This document shows positions 1 to 6,212 of a stretch of DNA of 29,393 nt, piece by piece. The translations under genes and the position numbers were made by a program. The notes beneath the pieces were generated by a model. It saw only the letters and a program-made list of their open reading frames with translations, did not search any database and had not been told where the DNA came from. Each line of letters starts with the position of its first letter. Within the stretch, counting starts at the first letter, position 1. The stretch is taken from assembly GCA_043759595.1 (NCBI GenBank), contig JAYVLG010000065.1, positions 1 through 29,393 on the forward strand, in the 5' to 3' direction. The stretch comes from Sulfurirhabdus sp043759595. Lineage in GTDB: Bacteria; Pseudomonadota; Gammaproteobacteria; Burkholderiales; SMCO01.

Positions 1-294
1 TCCTGCCCATGCCGCTTCGCCATCTGGAGTCCCTCCGAAAAAGAACCAAGATTGCACGGGTTTAGTGGAAAACTACAGGTGGAGCGGCTGGCCGCTTACT
101 CATTAAGCCGCCATTGCCTATGAAAACATCATCAGGCAGGTGTGGGTCGGGAAGGTGAGTTCGCCACTGTCCGTTATCGGGATGTTCAATTTACGTTGCT
201 CTAAAAAAATTAGCCTGCTCTGAAGCCGCCGGTCGGCAATCGTCAATATCGGCCCCTATGCATAGTTCGAAACCGTGTGCATACTACCCTCTCT
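1..294. other. gene-free left flank, no recognisable feature
   Basis: I see no convincing gene here. All six frames are interrupted. The longest open stretch touching the window edge (plus frame 1, stop at 121) resembles no family I know. A second short frame-1 stretch ends at a TAA at 202-204; it could be the tail of a decayed gene, but nothing supports that beyond being open. The stretch belongs to the same GC-richer accessory segment as the methyltransferase that follows. Confidence 0.4.
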
Positions 295-310
295 GAGAGG
301 AGGACTTCCT

Positions 311-1174
311 GTGGCCGAACAGCAATCTTCATTCAACGCAGAAAAGTACAAGAATGCGCAGCGAGAACAATGGAACAAGGATGGTGCAGCGTGGCGGCGC
401 TGGAATCCCACTCTGGATCGCTGGTATGGCAAAGTTACCCATCAGATGCTCGACTTGGCCCGGATTCAGCCAGGCCAACGCATCCTAGATATCGCCGCTG
501 GCGCTGGTGAACCAGCGGTCAGTGCCGCCAAACGAGTTGGCTCTAACGGTTACGTGCTAGCGACCGACATCTCGGAAGGGATCGTTGAGCTTGCGCTCCA
601 GGTTGCCCGTGAACATGGACTCAAACAGATTGAAACCCGTACCATGGATGGCGAGAAATTGGATCTACCTGATGCATGCTTTGATGCGGTGCTGTGTCGA
701 CTTGGTCTGATGTATATGCCACACCCTGAAACAGCGCTGCGCGAGTGGCGCCGAGCTCTAAGACCGGGCGGTCGGGTCGCCGTCGTTGTCTTTTCCACGC
801 CTGATCGAAACAGTTGGGGTGCTATGCCTGCTTCCATTATCCGCCGGCGCGCGCAACTTCCACCCCCCGTTCCAGGTCAACCTGGCCCGTTTAGCCTTGG
901 TGCTCCCGGGGTGCTCGAAGATGTCTTCCGTAAAGCGGGGTTTGCCGCCCCCGAGGTTTGTGCTGTGCCGGTGCCCCTGAAAATGCCCAGTTCTGCCGAG
1001 TACGTGCGGGTAGCCCGAGAAGCCTTCGGTGCATTCAATGCCATGATGGCTCACCTGTCCCATCGAGAACGCGAGTCCGTGTGGAACGAAGTGGAAGACT
1101 CAATGCGCAGTTTCGAATCGCCCAGTGGGTTTGTGGTGCCGGGCGAATGCCTTGTCGGTGCGGCCACAAAGTAA
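311..1174 (+). CDS. class I SAM-dependent methyltransferase (UbiE/Methyltransf_11-like)
   Basis: This is probably a cytoplasmic methyltransferase of unknown substrate. The protein is 287 aa from GTG 311. That start is preceded by a near-perfect Shine-Dalgarno AGGAGG (298-303) with 7-nt spacing, which is why I prefer it over the in-frame ATG at 275. Motif I (ILDIAAGAGEP, about residues 58-68) binds SAM. It is followed by an acidic motif II region (ATDIS, about 85) and the post-motif segment LRPGGR typical of the UbiE-like superfamily. The C-terminal third is the variable substrate-specific part. The gene stands alone, with no partner on either side. Its base composition is visibly richer in G and C than the his/mla genes further on, so I infer it was acquired horizontally. 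The substrate cannot be told from sequence. Confidence 0.85.
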   Translation: MAEQQSSFNAEKYKNAQREQWNKDGAAWRRWNPTLDRWYGKVTHQMLDLARIQPGQRILDIAAGAGEPAVSAAKRVGSNGYVLATDISEGIVELALQVAREHGLKQIETRTMDGEKLDLPDACFDAVLCRLGLMYMPHPETALREWRRALRPGGRVAVVVFSTPDRNSWGAMPASIIRRRAQLPPPVPGQPGPFSLGAPGVLEDVFRKAGFAAPEVCAVPVPLKMPSSAEYVRVAREAFGAFNAMMAHLSHRERESVWNEVEDSMRSFESPSGFVVPGECLVGAATK

Positions 1175-1530
1175 TCGTACGCAGAGCCTAATTGACCACC
1201 GTTCGCAACTAATGGCCAGTCGAACAGGGTGTAGCCACCGTACCTATGGTGCACAGTGAATGTAGCACCTTGCGAATTGCCTGCCGCAAAGCCGTCACTC
1301 ACAGAAAATCGAACCCTGGCAGGGGCGACTGACCGCTGAGGCCGATTTTGAGACAGTCGTAACCATTAGCGAAAATTTCCTCTAATGGCACCACGCAGAT
1401 GTGAACTCCCCCAACCTTAAAATTGATCAATCAACATAATTGGATGATTTAATAGTTTTCCACAGCAAATTCAGAAGCCCCGGTTATTTCAGGTAAAGCG
1501 CAAATGCTCAAATACCCGAGATTGAAATTA
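1175..1530. other. intergenic, gene-free; weak minus-strand ORF remnants
   Basis: No supported gene. On the minus strand a 43-codon TTG-started reading frame runs from 1430 to 1299. A second open frame continues from about 1360 through the methyltransferase stop region. Their translations look more protein-like than random (for example GYDCLKIGLSGQSPLPGF), but I recognise neither. They may be decayed coding remnants of an accessory element. There are no transposase motifs or tRNA-like elements. Confidence 0.3.
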
Positions 1531-1561
1531 AAATAGCCATGAGAGTAGCTAATGGCTATTT
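1531..1561. terminator. perfect 10-bp stem-loop, candidate terminator
   Basis: AAATAGCCAT (1531-1540) and ATGGCTATTT (1552-1561) pair perfectly across an 11-nt loop. The stem is flanked by A-rich sequence on the left and a T-rich run on the right, so it could end transcription from either direction. It separates the GC-rich methyltransferase segment from the following gene. The stem is AT-rich, so its strength as a terminator is uncertain. Confidence 0.45.
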
Positions 1562-1592
1562 ATTTGCTGTTGGCCGCGAAGATTGCGCGCAT

Positions 1593-1618
1593 GGTAAAAT
1601 GCGATTTTTGATTTTACC
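1593..1618. other. perfect 8-bp hairpin just upstream of the next gene
   Basis: GGTAAAAT (1593-1600) and ATTTTACC (1611-1618) pair across a 10-nt loop, ending 24 nt before the ATG of the small hypothetical gene. It could be an operator or a 5' UTR structure, or simply the left boundary of the accessory segment. No function can be assigned. Confidence 0.35.
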
Positions 1619-1642
1619 GATGTGCCAATTCAAGGTTACCGA

Positions 1643-2071
1643 ATGAAAGATTTTATTTCCTATTTAGTCCAGCAAAGCCATAACGAGAAAGTGGCCGTGA
1701 CATCCGCACTGGATGATGCTTTAGCTAATCTGGATCATATGCTGAGTGGTATTTGCGCGGATTTGCAGGTGGAATTTGAAGGGCCATACGTGGGTGTGGA
1801 AACATTAAAAGCGCATCGCCTGGTTGTGCGGCCCCATGAGTGGAAAATCCATGAGCCTTCATGGAGCATGAAAATTTGTTCAGCAGCGCCGCAGGCTAAT
1901 TATCGCGCTGAATGGGCGGTGCAAAGCGCAGGCCGATTGCGTAAGCAAGTGGTGGTCAAGGCTTTGCCTGACTTTTTTTCCGGATTTGCAAAGGTTGTAG
2001 AAGCTGCTGGGAAAGCTGAATTACCTTCCGGCAAACGTGTGCTGGAATTGGCTCTGCGGTTCGCTGCTTAG
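1643..2071 (+). CDS. hypothetical protein, 142 aa; 3' end copied in tandem downstream
   Basis: I do not recognise a family. The chosen start is ATG 1643, preceded by AAGG (1632-1635) at 7-nt spacing. An in-frame GTG at 1622 would add seven residues but has no ribosome-binding site. The product is soluble, mixed alpha/beta in character, with no signal peptide and no membrane segment. A tryptophan-rich central part (residues about 70-95) precedes a basic and hydrophobic C-terminal tail. The last 30 or so codons (from 1982) are the coding part of the first of three 269-bp tandem units. The two later copies carry recognisable but unexpressed versions of the same tail, ending at the same stop. The intact reading frame suggests a real gene, but function is unknown. 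Confidence 0.6.
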   Translation: MKDFISYLVQQSHNEKVAVTSALDDALANLDHMLSGICADLQVEFEGPYVGVETLKAHRLVVRPHEWKIHEPSWSMKICSAAPQANYRAEWAVQSAGRLRKQVVVKALPDFFSGFAKVVEAAGKAELPSGKRVLELALRFAA

Positions 2072-2105
2072 TTTTGTTCATTTAGCGGTTTAGGCAATTT
2101 GTAAA

Positions 2106-2237
2106 TTAACCGCAGAGACGCTAAGGCGCAGAGTTAAGGAGCCATTTAATAAATTTGTGATGTTTGGTTATCAGGCGAGGCGATTTACTCTCACAAAGCT
2201 TTGTTTTTTTTCCGCGCCTCTGCGCCTCCGCGGTCAA
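2106..2237. repeat. inverted-repeat element, copy 1 (MITE-like)
   Basis: TTAACCGCAGAG with a GCGCAGAG-rich left arm is mirrored by CGCCTCTGCGCCTCCGCGGTCAA at the right end, enclosing about 75 nt that include the palindrome ACAAAGCTTTGT followed by a T run. Elements ending in ACCGCAGAG / CTCTGCGGT are a common interspersed type in environmental bacteria. No transposase is encoded, so calling it MITE-like is inference. Confidence 0.7.
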
Positions 2238-2374
2238 AGCCGAGTTTTCTGGATTTGCAAAGGTTATAGAAACCTCTGGGAAAGGCGAATTACCTTCCGG
2301 CAAACGTGTGCTGGAATTGGCTGAACGGTTCGCTGCTTAGTTTTGTTCATTAAGCGGTTTAGGCAATTTATACA

Positions 2375-2506
2375 TTAACCGCAGAGGCGCGGAGGCGCAG
2401 AGTTGATGTGCCATTTAATAAATTTGTGATGTTTGGTTATCGGGCGAGGCGATTTACTCTCACAAAGCTTTGTTTTTTCTCCGCGCCTCTGCGCCTCCGC
2501 GGTCAA
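2375..2506. repeat. inverted-repeat element, copy 2 (MITE-like)
   Basis: This is the same element as at 2106-2237, 269 bp further on. Its left arm is the best preserved and closest to a perfect inverted match of the right arm (CCGCAGAGGCGCGGAGGCGCAGAG against CTCCGCGCCTCTGCGCCTCCGCGG). Confidence 0.7.
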
Positions 2507-2643
2507 AGCCGAGTTTTCTGGATTTGCAAAGGTTATAGAAACCTCTGGGAAAGCCGAATTACCTTCCGGTAAATGTGTACTGGAATTGGCTCAACGCTTC
2601 GCCGCTTAGTTTTGTTCATTAAGCGGTTTAGGCAATTTGCAAA

Positions 2644-2775
2644 TTAACCGCAGAAACACGAAGGCGCAGAGTTGATGAGCCATTTAATAAATTTGTGATG
2701 TTTGGTTATCAGGCGAGGCGATTTACTCTCACAAAGCTTTGTTTTTTCTCCACGCCTCTGCGCCTCTGCGGTTAA
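2644..2775. repeat. inverted-repeat element, copy 3; carries the epimerase stop codon
   Basis: Third copy. The right arm here ends CTGCGGTTAA rather than CCGCGGTCAA. Read on the minus strand, the terminal TTAA supplies the TAA stop of the epimerase gene (2774-2772). The left arm is more diverged (CGCAGAAACACGAAGG). Confidence 0.7.
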
Positions 2776-3686
2776 AACAGAGCTTTCTTGCTAATCAGGT
2801 TCATTATTGAATCGATTGCGCCAAGCGAGCTGAATTTGGGATTCCAGCCCAATGCTCGTGCTTTGGCGCAGTCCACCGTCAAAGTTTTTCCTACCCCATC
2901 TAGCCATGCTGGTTCCCCTCCGACACCAAACCATTTGCAACTGGTTGCCAGTGCTGCCCTGGCTATTCCAAAAGGCAAAGGCAGCGCAAGTGTGTGATGT
3001 TTCTGGATAATGGCTTTGAAGCTGAAGCTGTCAGGTGCCGCCAGATTGTAAGCACCTTGCGCTTCAGAAAATAGCGCTAGTTGAATGGCGTCTGCCACAT
3101 CGGATTCGTGCACACATTGCAGTAGCGGTTGCGGATCAGGCAGGCGAATATAAAATGGCTGACGGATCAGCGTTTTTAATAAGGGTTGTGCATGGGGACC
3201 AAGAATAATATGCGGACGCAGACGTACCGCACGGGGATGATGGGAGGTCATCCATTGTTCTAGTGTGGCTTTATGCTGGGCATAGAGAAACCCGGGTAAA
3301 GGGTTGAAAGCTTCTGCTTCATTCAAATTGTTACCGCTGCCATAAACAGACGCGCTGGATAGGTGTATCAGACGGTTGATATTGGCATCTTGGGCAGCGT
3401 CAAATAATCGCTGGCTGGCAGTGACGTTGATGTCAAACATGGCGTTAGTGCTTACTTTTCCTCTTAATACGACAAAAGCCATATGAATCAGTGCATCTTG
3501 CCCTTTCAGGAGGGGTGGCAGTCTTGAATCACGCACATCCATTAGCCTTTCATGGAATTTGTTGTGCTGAAACGGTGAAGGTCTTAGATCAATGCCAGTC
3601 ACTTTTGAAACCAGAGGGGATTCGCATAGCCCGGGAAGTAATGCCTGAGACAGATGAGATGCGCTGCCGGTAATGAAAATCTTCAT
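2772..3686 (-). CDS. NAD-dependent epimerase/dehydratase (extended SDR family)
   Basis: A 304-aa extended short-chain dehydrogenase/reductase that probably acts on a nucleotide sugar or related substrate with NAD(P). The N-terminal Rossmann segment MKIFITGSASHLSQALL fits the fold, but in the usual TGxxGxxG motif the second and third glycines are both serine. The catalytic residues look intact: a serine in LSSASVYGSG and the YxxxK pair as YAQHK. The ATG at 3686 lies 27 bp downstream of the flavin monooxygenase stop, so both are likely one minus-strand operon. The last codons (AlaLeuPhe-stop) fall inside the 269-bp repeat array, so the C-terminus may have been altered when the array formed. The substrate cannot be assigned. 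Confidence 0.82.
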   Translation of the reverse strand: MKIFITGSASHLSQALLPGLCESPLVSKVTGIDLRPSPFQHNKFHERLMDVRDSRLPPLLKGQDALIHMAFVVLRGKVSTNAMFDINVTASQRLFDAAQDANINRLIHLSSASVYGSGNNLNEAEAFNPLPGFLYAQHKATLEQWMTSHHPRAVRLRPHIILGPHAQPLLKTLIRQPFYIRLPDPQPLLQCVHESDVADAIQLALFSEAQGAYNLAAPDSFSFKAIIQKHHTLALPLPFGIARAALATSCKWFGVGGEPAWLDGVGKTLTVDCAKARALGWNPKFSSLGAIDSIMNLISKKALF

Positions 3687-3713
3687 TGGCTTTTGTTCTT
3701 AAACCCGCTGGTT

Positions 3714-4775
3714 TTAACTTGCGTCAGGACTAAATGCGGGCATGACTTCTTCTGCGATGCAGCGGAGCGATTCCTGTACGATTTCAGTTTGGGTTCCCCC
3801 TGCGCCTACGGCAAGCAGCATATGGGTAACCCCTGCGGCCTGATATTTTTTTAACTGCTTGATGCAGTCATCCGGATTGCCAACTACTGCCAGACCAAAC
3901 GTTTCCAGTAAAGTCAGGTTGATCCCGAGTTTCATGATTTCCCGGAAACGGCCAAGTTCATGGAAATGCTCGTAGCTGGGGTAAAGTTTTTCAAGAACCG
4001 GTAGCGTGGTTTTGTATAGTTCCTGGTAAAACCAGGTGAGCGCCTGTTTGGCCACCTGCTTGGCGCGGTTCCGGTCTGGCAGGCAGACGATACCCAGTGT
4101 CATACCGATGCGCGGTTTTTCCTCCCCCTCCCAGGCTTCAAGAAAATGCTTGATGTCATGTTTGGTCATGAGCCAGGGTTTGAAAGGGCCTGCCAGCATA
4201 CCCAGTTTTTGTTTGGCTACCCAGGGAAAACTATCCGGGCTGACGGCTGCACTCCACAATGGGGGGTGGGGCGTTTGTATCACTTGGGGCAAAATGTCTG
4301 TCTGAGATAGCTGGAAATGCTCCCCTTTAAATGTAACCGGCCTTTTGTTGAAAGAAAGTCGCAGAATTTCCAGCGATTCATCCACTGTATTGCGGCTTGC
4401 CCCCATCTCTTTGCCAAAAACCTGAAATTCCTGAGGGGAAAAGCCACGCCCAATACCAACCTCTATTCTTCCCCTGGATAAAATGTCCAGTGTGGCAACT
4501 CGTTCAGCAATATGCACAGGATGATGCAGCGGCATGGGAATAACGCCCAGTCCCAGACGAATCGCGTTGGTTCGCTGAGAAAGCGCGGCCAGTATCAGGT
4601 CTGGTTTCGAAGAATGGGAGTAATGGCGCATGAAATGGTGTTCTACCAGCCACGCACAACGATAACCTAGCTCATCCGCCAGCGCGATCTCAGTGATGGC
4701 GTCTTCATAGGCCTGTGCTTCAGTGCGTTCCAGAAAAGGCGGGTTGGAAATTTCGTAAAAGAGATCGAAATGCAT
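3714..4775 (-). CDS. LLM-class flavin-dependent oxidoreductase (luciferase-like monooxygenase)
   Basis: A 353-aa bacterial-luciferase-like TIM-barrel enzyme that would use reduced flavin (FMNH2 or F420H2 type) to oxidise an unknown substrate. Family features are the N-terminal FDLFYEISNPPF strand, the EHHF motif near residue 45, the strand with LGLGVIPMPLHHPVHIAE, and SRGRIEVGIGRGF with the conserved glycine-rich turn. The length is typical of the family. The start ATG 4775 has no obvious Shine-Dalgarno, but no better start exists. It is the first gene of a two-gene operon with the SDR epimerase. Its probable promoter (about 4825-4853) is interleaved with that of the divergent DUF72-like gene. 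The specific reaction is unknown. Confidence 0.88.
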   Translation of the reverse strand: MHFDLFYEISNPPFLERTEAQAYEDAITEIALADELGYRCAWLVEHHFMRHYSHSSKPDLILAALSQRTNAIRLGLGVIPMPLHHPVHIAERVATLDILSRGRIEVGIGRGFSPQEFQVFGKEMGASRNTVDESLEILRLSFNKRPVTFKGEHFQLSQTDILPQVIQTPHPPLWSAAVSPDSFPWVAKQKLGMLAGPFKPWLMTKHDIKHFLEAWEGEEKPRIGMTLGIVCLPDRNRAKQVAKQALTWFYQELYKTTLPVLEKLYPSYEHFHELGRFREIMKLGINLTLLETFGLAVVGNPDDCIKQLKKYQAAGVTHMLLAVGAGGTQTEIVQESLRCIAEEVMPAFSPDAS

Positions 4776-4792
4776 GAATGGACTTTGTTAAC

Positions 4793-4821
4793 CTGACAGG
4801 ACTTCGTAAGCCTCTTATAAT
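4793..4821 (+). promoter_or_regulatory. sigma70-type promoter of the DUF72-like gene
   Basis: CTGACA (4793-4798), a 17-bp spacer and a perfect TATAAT (4816-4821). The predicted start of transcription, about 4828, is only a couple of bases before the ATG at 4830, so the mRNA would be leaderless or nearly so. Confidence 0.6.
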
Positions 4822-4824
4822 GCC

Positions 4825-4853
4825 AGTATATGGAAAAAACACCAACCTATCAG
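4825..4853 (-). promoter_or_regulatory. candidate promoter of the LLM-epimerase operon
   Basis: On the minus strand CTGATA (4853-4848), a 17-bp spacer and TATACT (4830-4825). The start would be near 4818, about 40 nt before the ATG at 4775. It overlaps the opposing promoter at 4793-4821, so polymerase could occupy only one at a time. Confidence 0.4.
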
Positions 4854-5333
4854 TGTTATGTCGGCAGCGCGGGATGGGAGCATGCGTCCTGGCTGGGTGC
4901 GTTTTACCCGGAAGATTTGCCACCAGACTGGCATTTAACCTTCTACAACAACCATTTTTCCTGTGTTTTTATACCCTATGCTGATTGGTCTTGCTTGTCT
5001 GTTACCGAGCTGGCAGCGTGGTGCAATGATGTGATGGACCATTTTCGTTTTGTATTGGAAGCGAATCCCAAAGGAATGGATTTAGCAGATAAAGAAAAGC
5101 TGGCTGCACTGCCTTTTCATTTTATGCTGGCGGATTCGTTGGGTAAGATTGATTCTAAAAGCGGCCTGGAAGGCCGGGTTGTATGGGTAACACCCCAACC
5201 TGACTATAAAAAACTGGCTCAGGAGTTACAGAGATACATCGAACAAGGGATGCAGGTTTTTTTAATCAGCCGCGAGCCTGATTTGAAAGTGATGGATGAT
5301 GTGAAGCGTTTATTGGAAATTATGGGTTTGTAA
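4830..5333 (+). CDS. DUF72-like protein, short (167 aa)
   Basis: The N-terminus (YVGSAGW, then W-x-G-x-FYPEDLPPDW) matches the conserved opening of DUF72 TIM-barrel-like proteins, and the later FRFVLEANP resembles the family's FRF.VKA segment. Full DUF72 proteins are usually 230-300 aa and have an EVN...FY motif after the opening. Here that region reads VFIPYADW and the C-terminal half is shortened, so this is either a compact subfamily or a reduced paralogue. No signal peptide or membrane segment. The start is fixed by the promoter (TATAAT 4816-4821) and by homology, leaving no room for a Shine-Dalgarno. Divergent from the flavin monooxygenase with 54 bp between start codons. The biochemical function of DUF72 is not established. 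Confidence 0.68.
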   Translation: MEKTPTYQCYVGSAGWEHASWLGAFYPEDLPPDWHLTFYNNHFSCVFIPYADWSCLSVTELAAWCNDVMDHFRFVLEANPKGMDLADKEKLAALPFHFMLADSLGKIDSKSGLEGRVVWVTPQPDYKKLAQELQRYIEQGMQVFLISREPDLKVMDDVKRLLEIMGL

Positions 5334-5339
5334 CGAGTT

Positions 5340-5368
5340 TTGTTGAATTTGCAAAACTAGATTAAAAT
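5340..5368 (+). promoter_or_regulatory. possible promoter ahead of the mla operon
   Basis: TTGTTG (5340-5345), 17 bp, TAAAAT (5363-5368), placing transcription start about 25 nt before the GTG of mlaF. The -35 match is poor. The same sequence also forms a 7-bp hairpin (AGTTTTG 5336-5342 / CAAAACT 5352-5358). Confidence 0.3.
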
Positions 5369-5399
5369 GAATGCCCTTTGAATATTTGTGTGGTCTTTT

Positions 5400-6212
5400 G
5401 TGTCCGCTGATAATCTGGTAGAAATCTCTAACCTAAATTTTGCATACGGAAAACGGGCAATCCTGAAAGGGATTGATATGTCTATTCCCCGTGGCAAGGT
5501 AGTGGCTATCATGGGCGGGAGCGGTTGTGGGAAAACCACTTTGCTGCGCCAGATAGGGGGGCAGATCAAGCCGACTGCCGGGGAAGTCCGGGTAGACGGG
5601 CAAGTGATGCATGAGCTGGATAGAGACGGGCTATATCAGATGCGCCATCGAATGGGCATGTTGTTCCAGTTTGGCGCACTATTTACCGATATGTCTGTGT
5701 TTGATAACGTGGCTTTTCAAATGCGAGAACACACAGACCTGCCGGAAAATGTGATTCGTGATCTGGTACTGATGAAATTGCATGCGGTTGGTTTGCGTGG
5801 CGCGCGTCACATGATGCCGGCAGAATTGTCAGGCGGTATGGCGCGGCGTGTCGCACTGGCGCGGGCTATCTCGCTGGATCCTATGTTGATGATGTACGAT
5901 GAACCCTTTGCAGGTCTTGACCCGATATCCCTTGGTGTCATTGGTAACCTGATTCGACACTTAACGGATACATTAGGTATTACGTCTATAATCGTGACGC
6001 ATGATGTGCAGGAGTCTCTCAAAATCGTTGATTATGTGTATTTTGTATCGGAAGGACTGGTAGTGGCCCATGGTACTGCTGAAGAGATGCGCCAATCGGA
6101 CTCACCGTTTGTACACCAATTCGTTCATGGTGAAATGGATGGGCCGGTACCGTTTCAGTATCCGGCAACGGATTATCGGGAAGACCTGATGAAGGGAGCG
6201 CTTCATGTTTAA
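5400..6212 (+). CDS. mlaF: MlaF, ATPase of the phospholipid ABC transporter MlaFEDB
   Basis: The cytoplasmic ATPase that powers retrograde phospholipid transport for outer-membrane lipid asymmetry. From GTG 5400 it is 270 aa, the usual family length. An in-frame GTG at 5388 would add four residues, and neither start has a clear ribosome-binding site. Walker A is GGSGCGKTT (about 39-47), the ABC signature LSGGMARR, and Walker B LMMYDEPF followed by AGLDP. The C-terminal segment with GPVPFQYPATDY closely matches E. coli MlaF, separating it from generic ABC ATPases. First gene of mlaFEDCB, overlapping mlaE by 8 nt, which indicates translational coupling. Confidence 0.95.
   Translation: MSADNLVEISNLNFAYGKRAILKGIDMSIPRGKVVAIMGGSGCGKTTLLRQIGGQIKPTAGEVRVDGQVMHELDRDGLYQMRHRMGMLFQFGALFTDMSVFDNVAFQMREHTDLPENVIRDLVLMKLHAVGLRGARHMMPAELSGGMARRVALARAISLDPMLMMYDEPFAGLDPISLGVIGNLIRHLTDTLGITSIIVTHDVQESLKIVDYVYFVSEGLVVAHGTAEEMRQSDSPFVHQFVHGEMDGPVPFQYPATDYREDLMKGALHV

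Larger units (their letters stand above)
1982..2788. repeat. three 269-bp tandem direct repeats (gene tail plus inverted-repeat element)
   Basis: The sequence GGATTTGCAAAGG begins units at 1982, 2251 and 2520, giving an exact 269-bp period twice. The third unit ends at 2788, where GAGCTTTCT matches the unit ends at 2242-2250 and 2511-2519. Each unit contains about 90 nt of the 3' end of the upstream hypothetical gene including its TAG stop, a GTTCATT(A)AGCGGTTTAGGC linker, and one 132-bp inverted-repeat element. There are no indels between units, only substitutions. Units 2 and 3 share changes that unit 1 lacks (for example GTTATAGAAACCTCTGGG). The array's right edge forms the last codons of the minus-strand epimerase gene. 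There is no start codon or ribosome-binding site for the copied tails. Confidence 0.95.

Noticed and set aside
275..310. ATG 275 as the methyltransferase start
   Set aside because: GTG 311 has a near-perfect AGGAGG at ideal spacing, and the 12 extra residues would be encoded by the ribosome-binding region itself.
1051..1302. Minus-strand 83-codon ORF overlapping the methyltransferase 3' end
   Set aside because: Part of it looks protein-like, but it overlaps a better gene on the other strand, has no ribosome-binding site and matches no family I know; kept only as a possible remnant.
2121..2303. Minus-strand 60-codon ORF in the repeat array
   Set aside because: It is made only of repeat-unit sequence with no ribosome-binding site and no counterpart of the same length in the other units.
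1982..2788. CRISPR array
   Set aside because: The units are 269 bp of near-identical sequence with no repeat-spacer alternation and no cas genes nearby.
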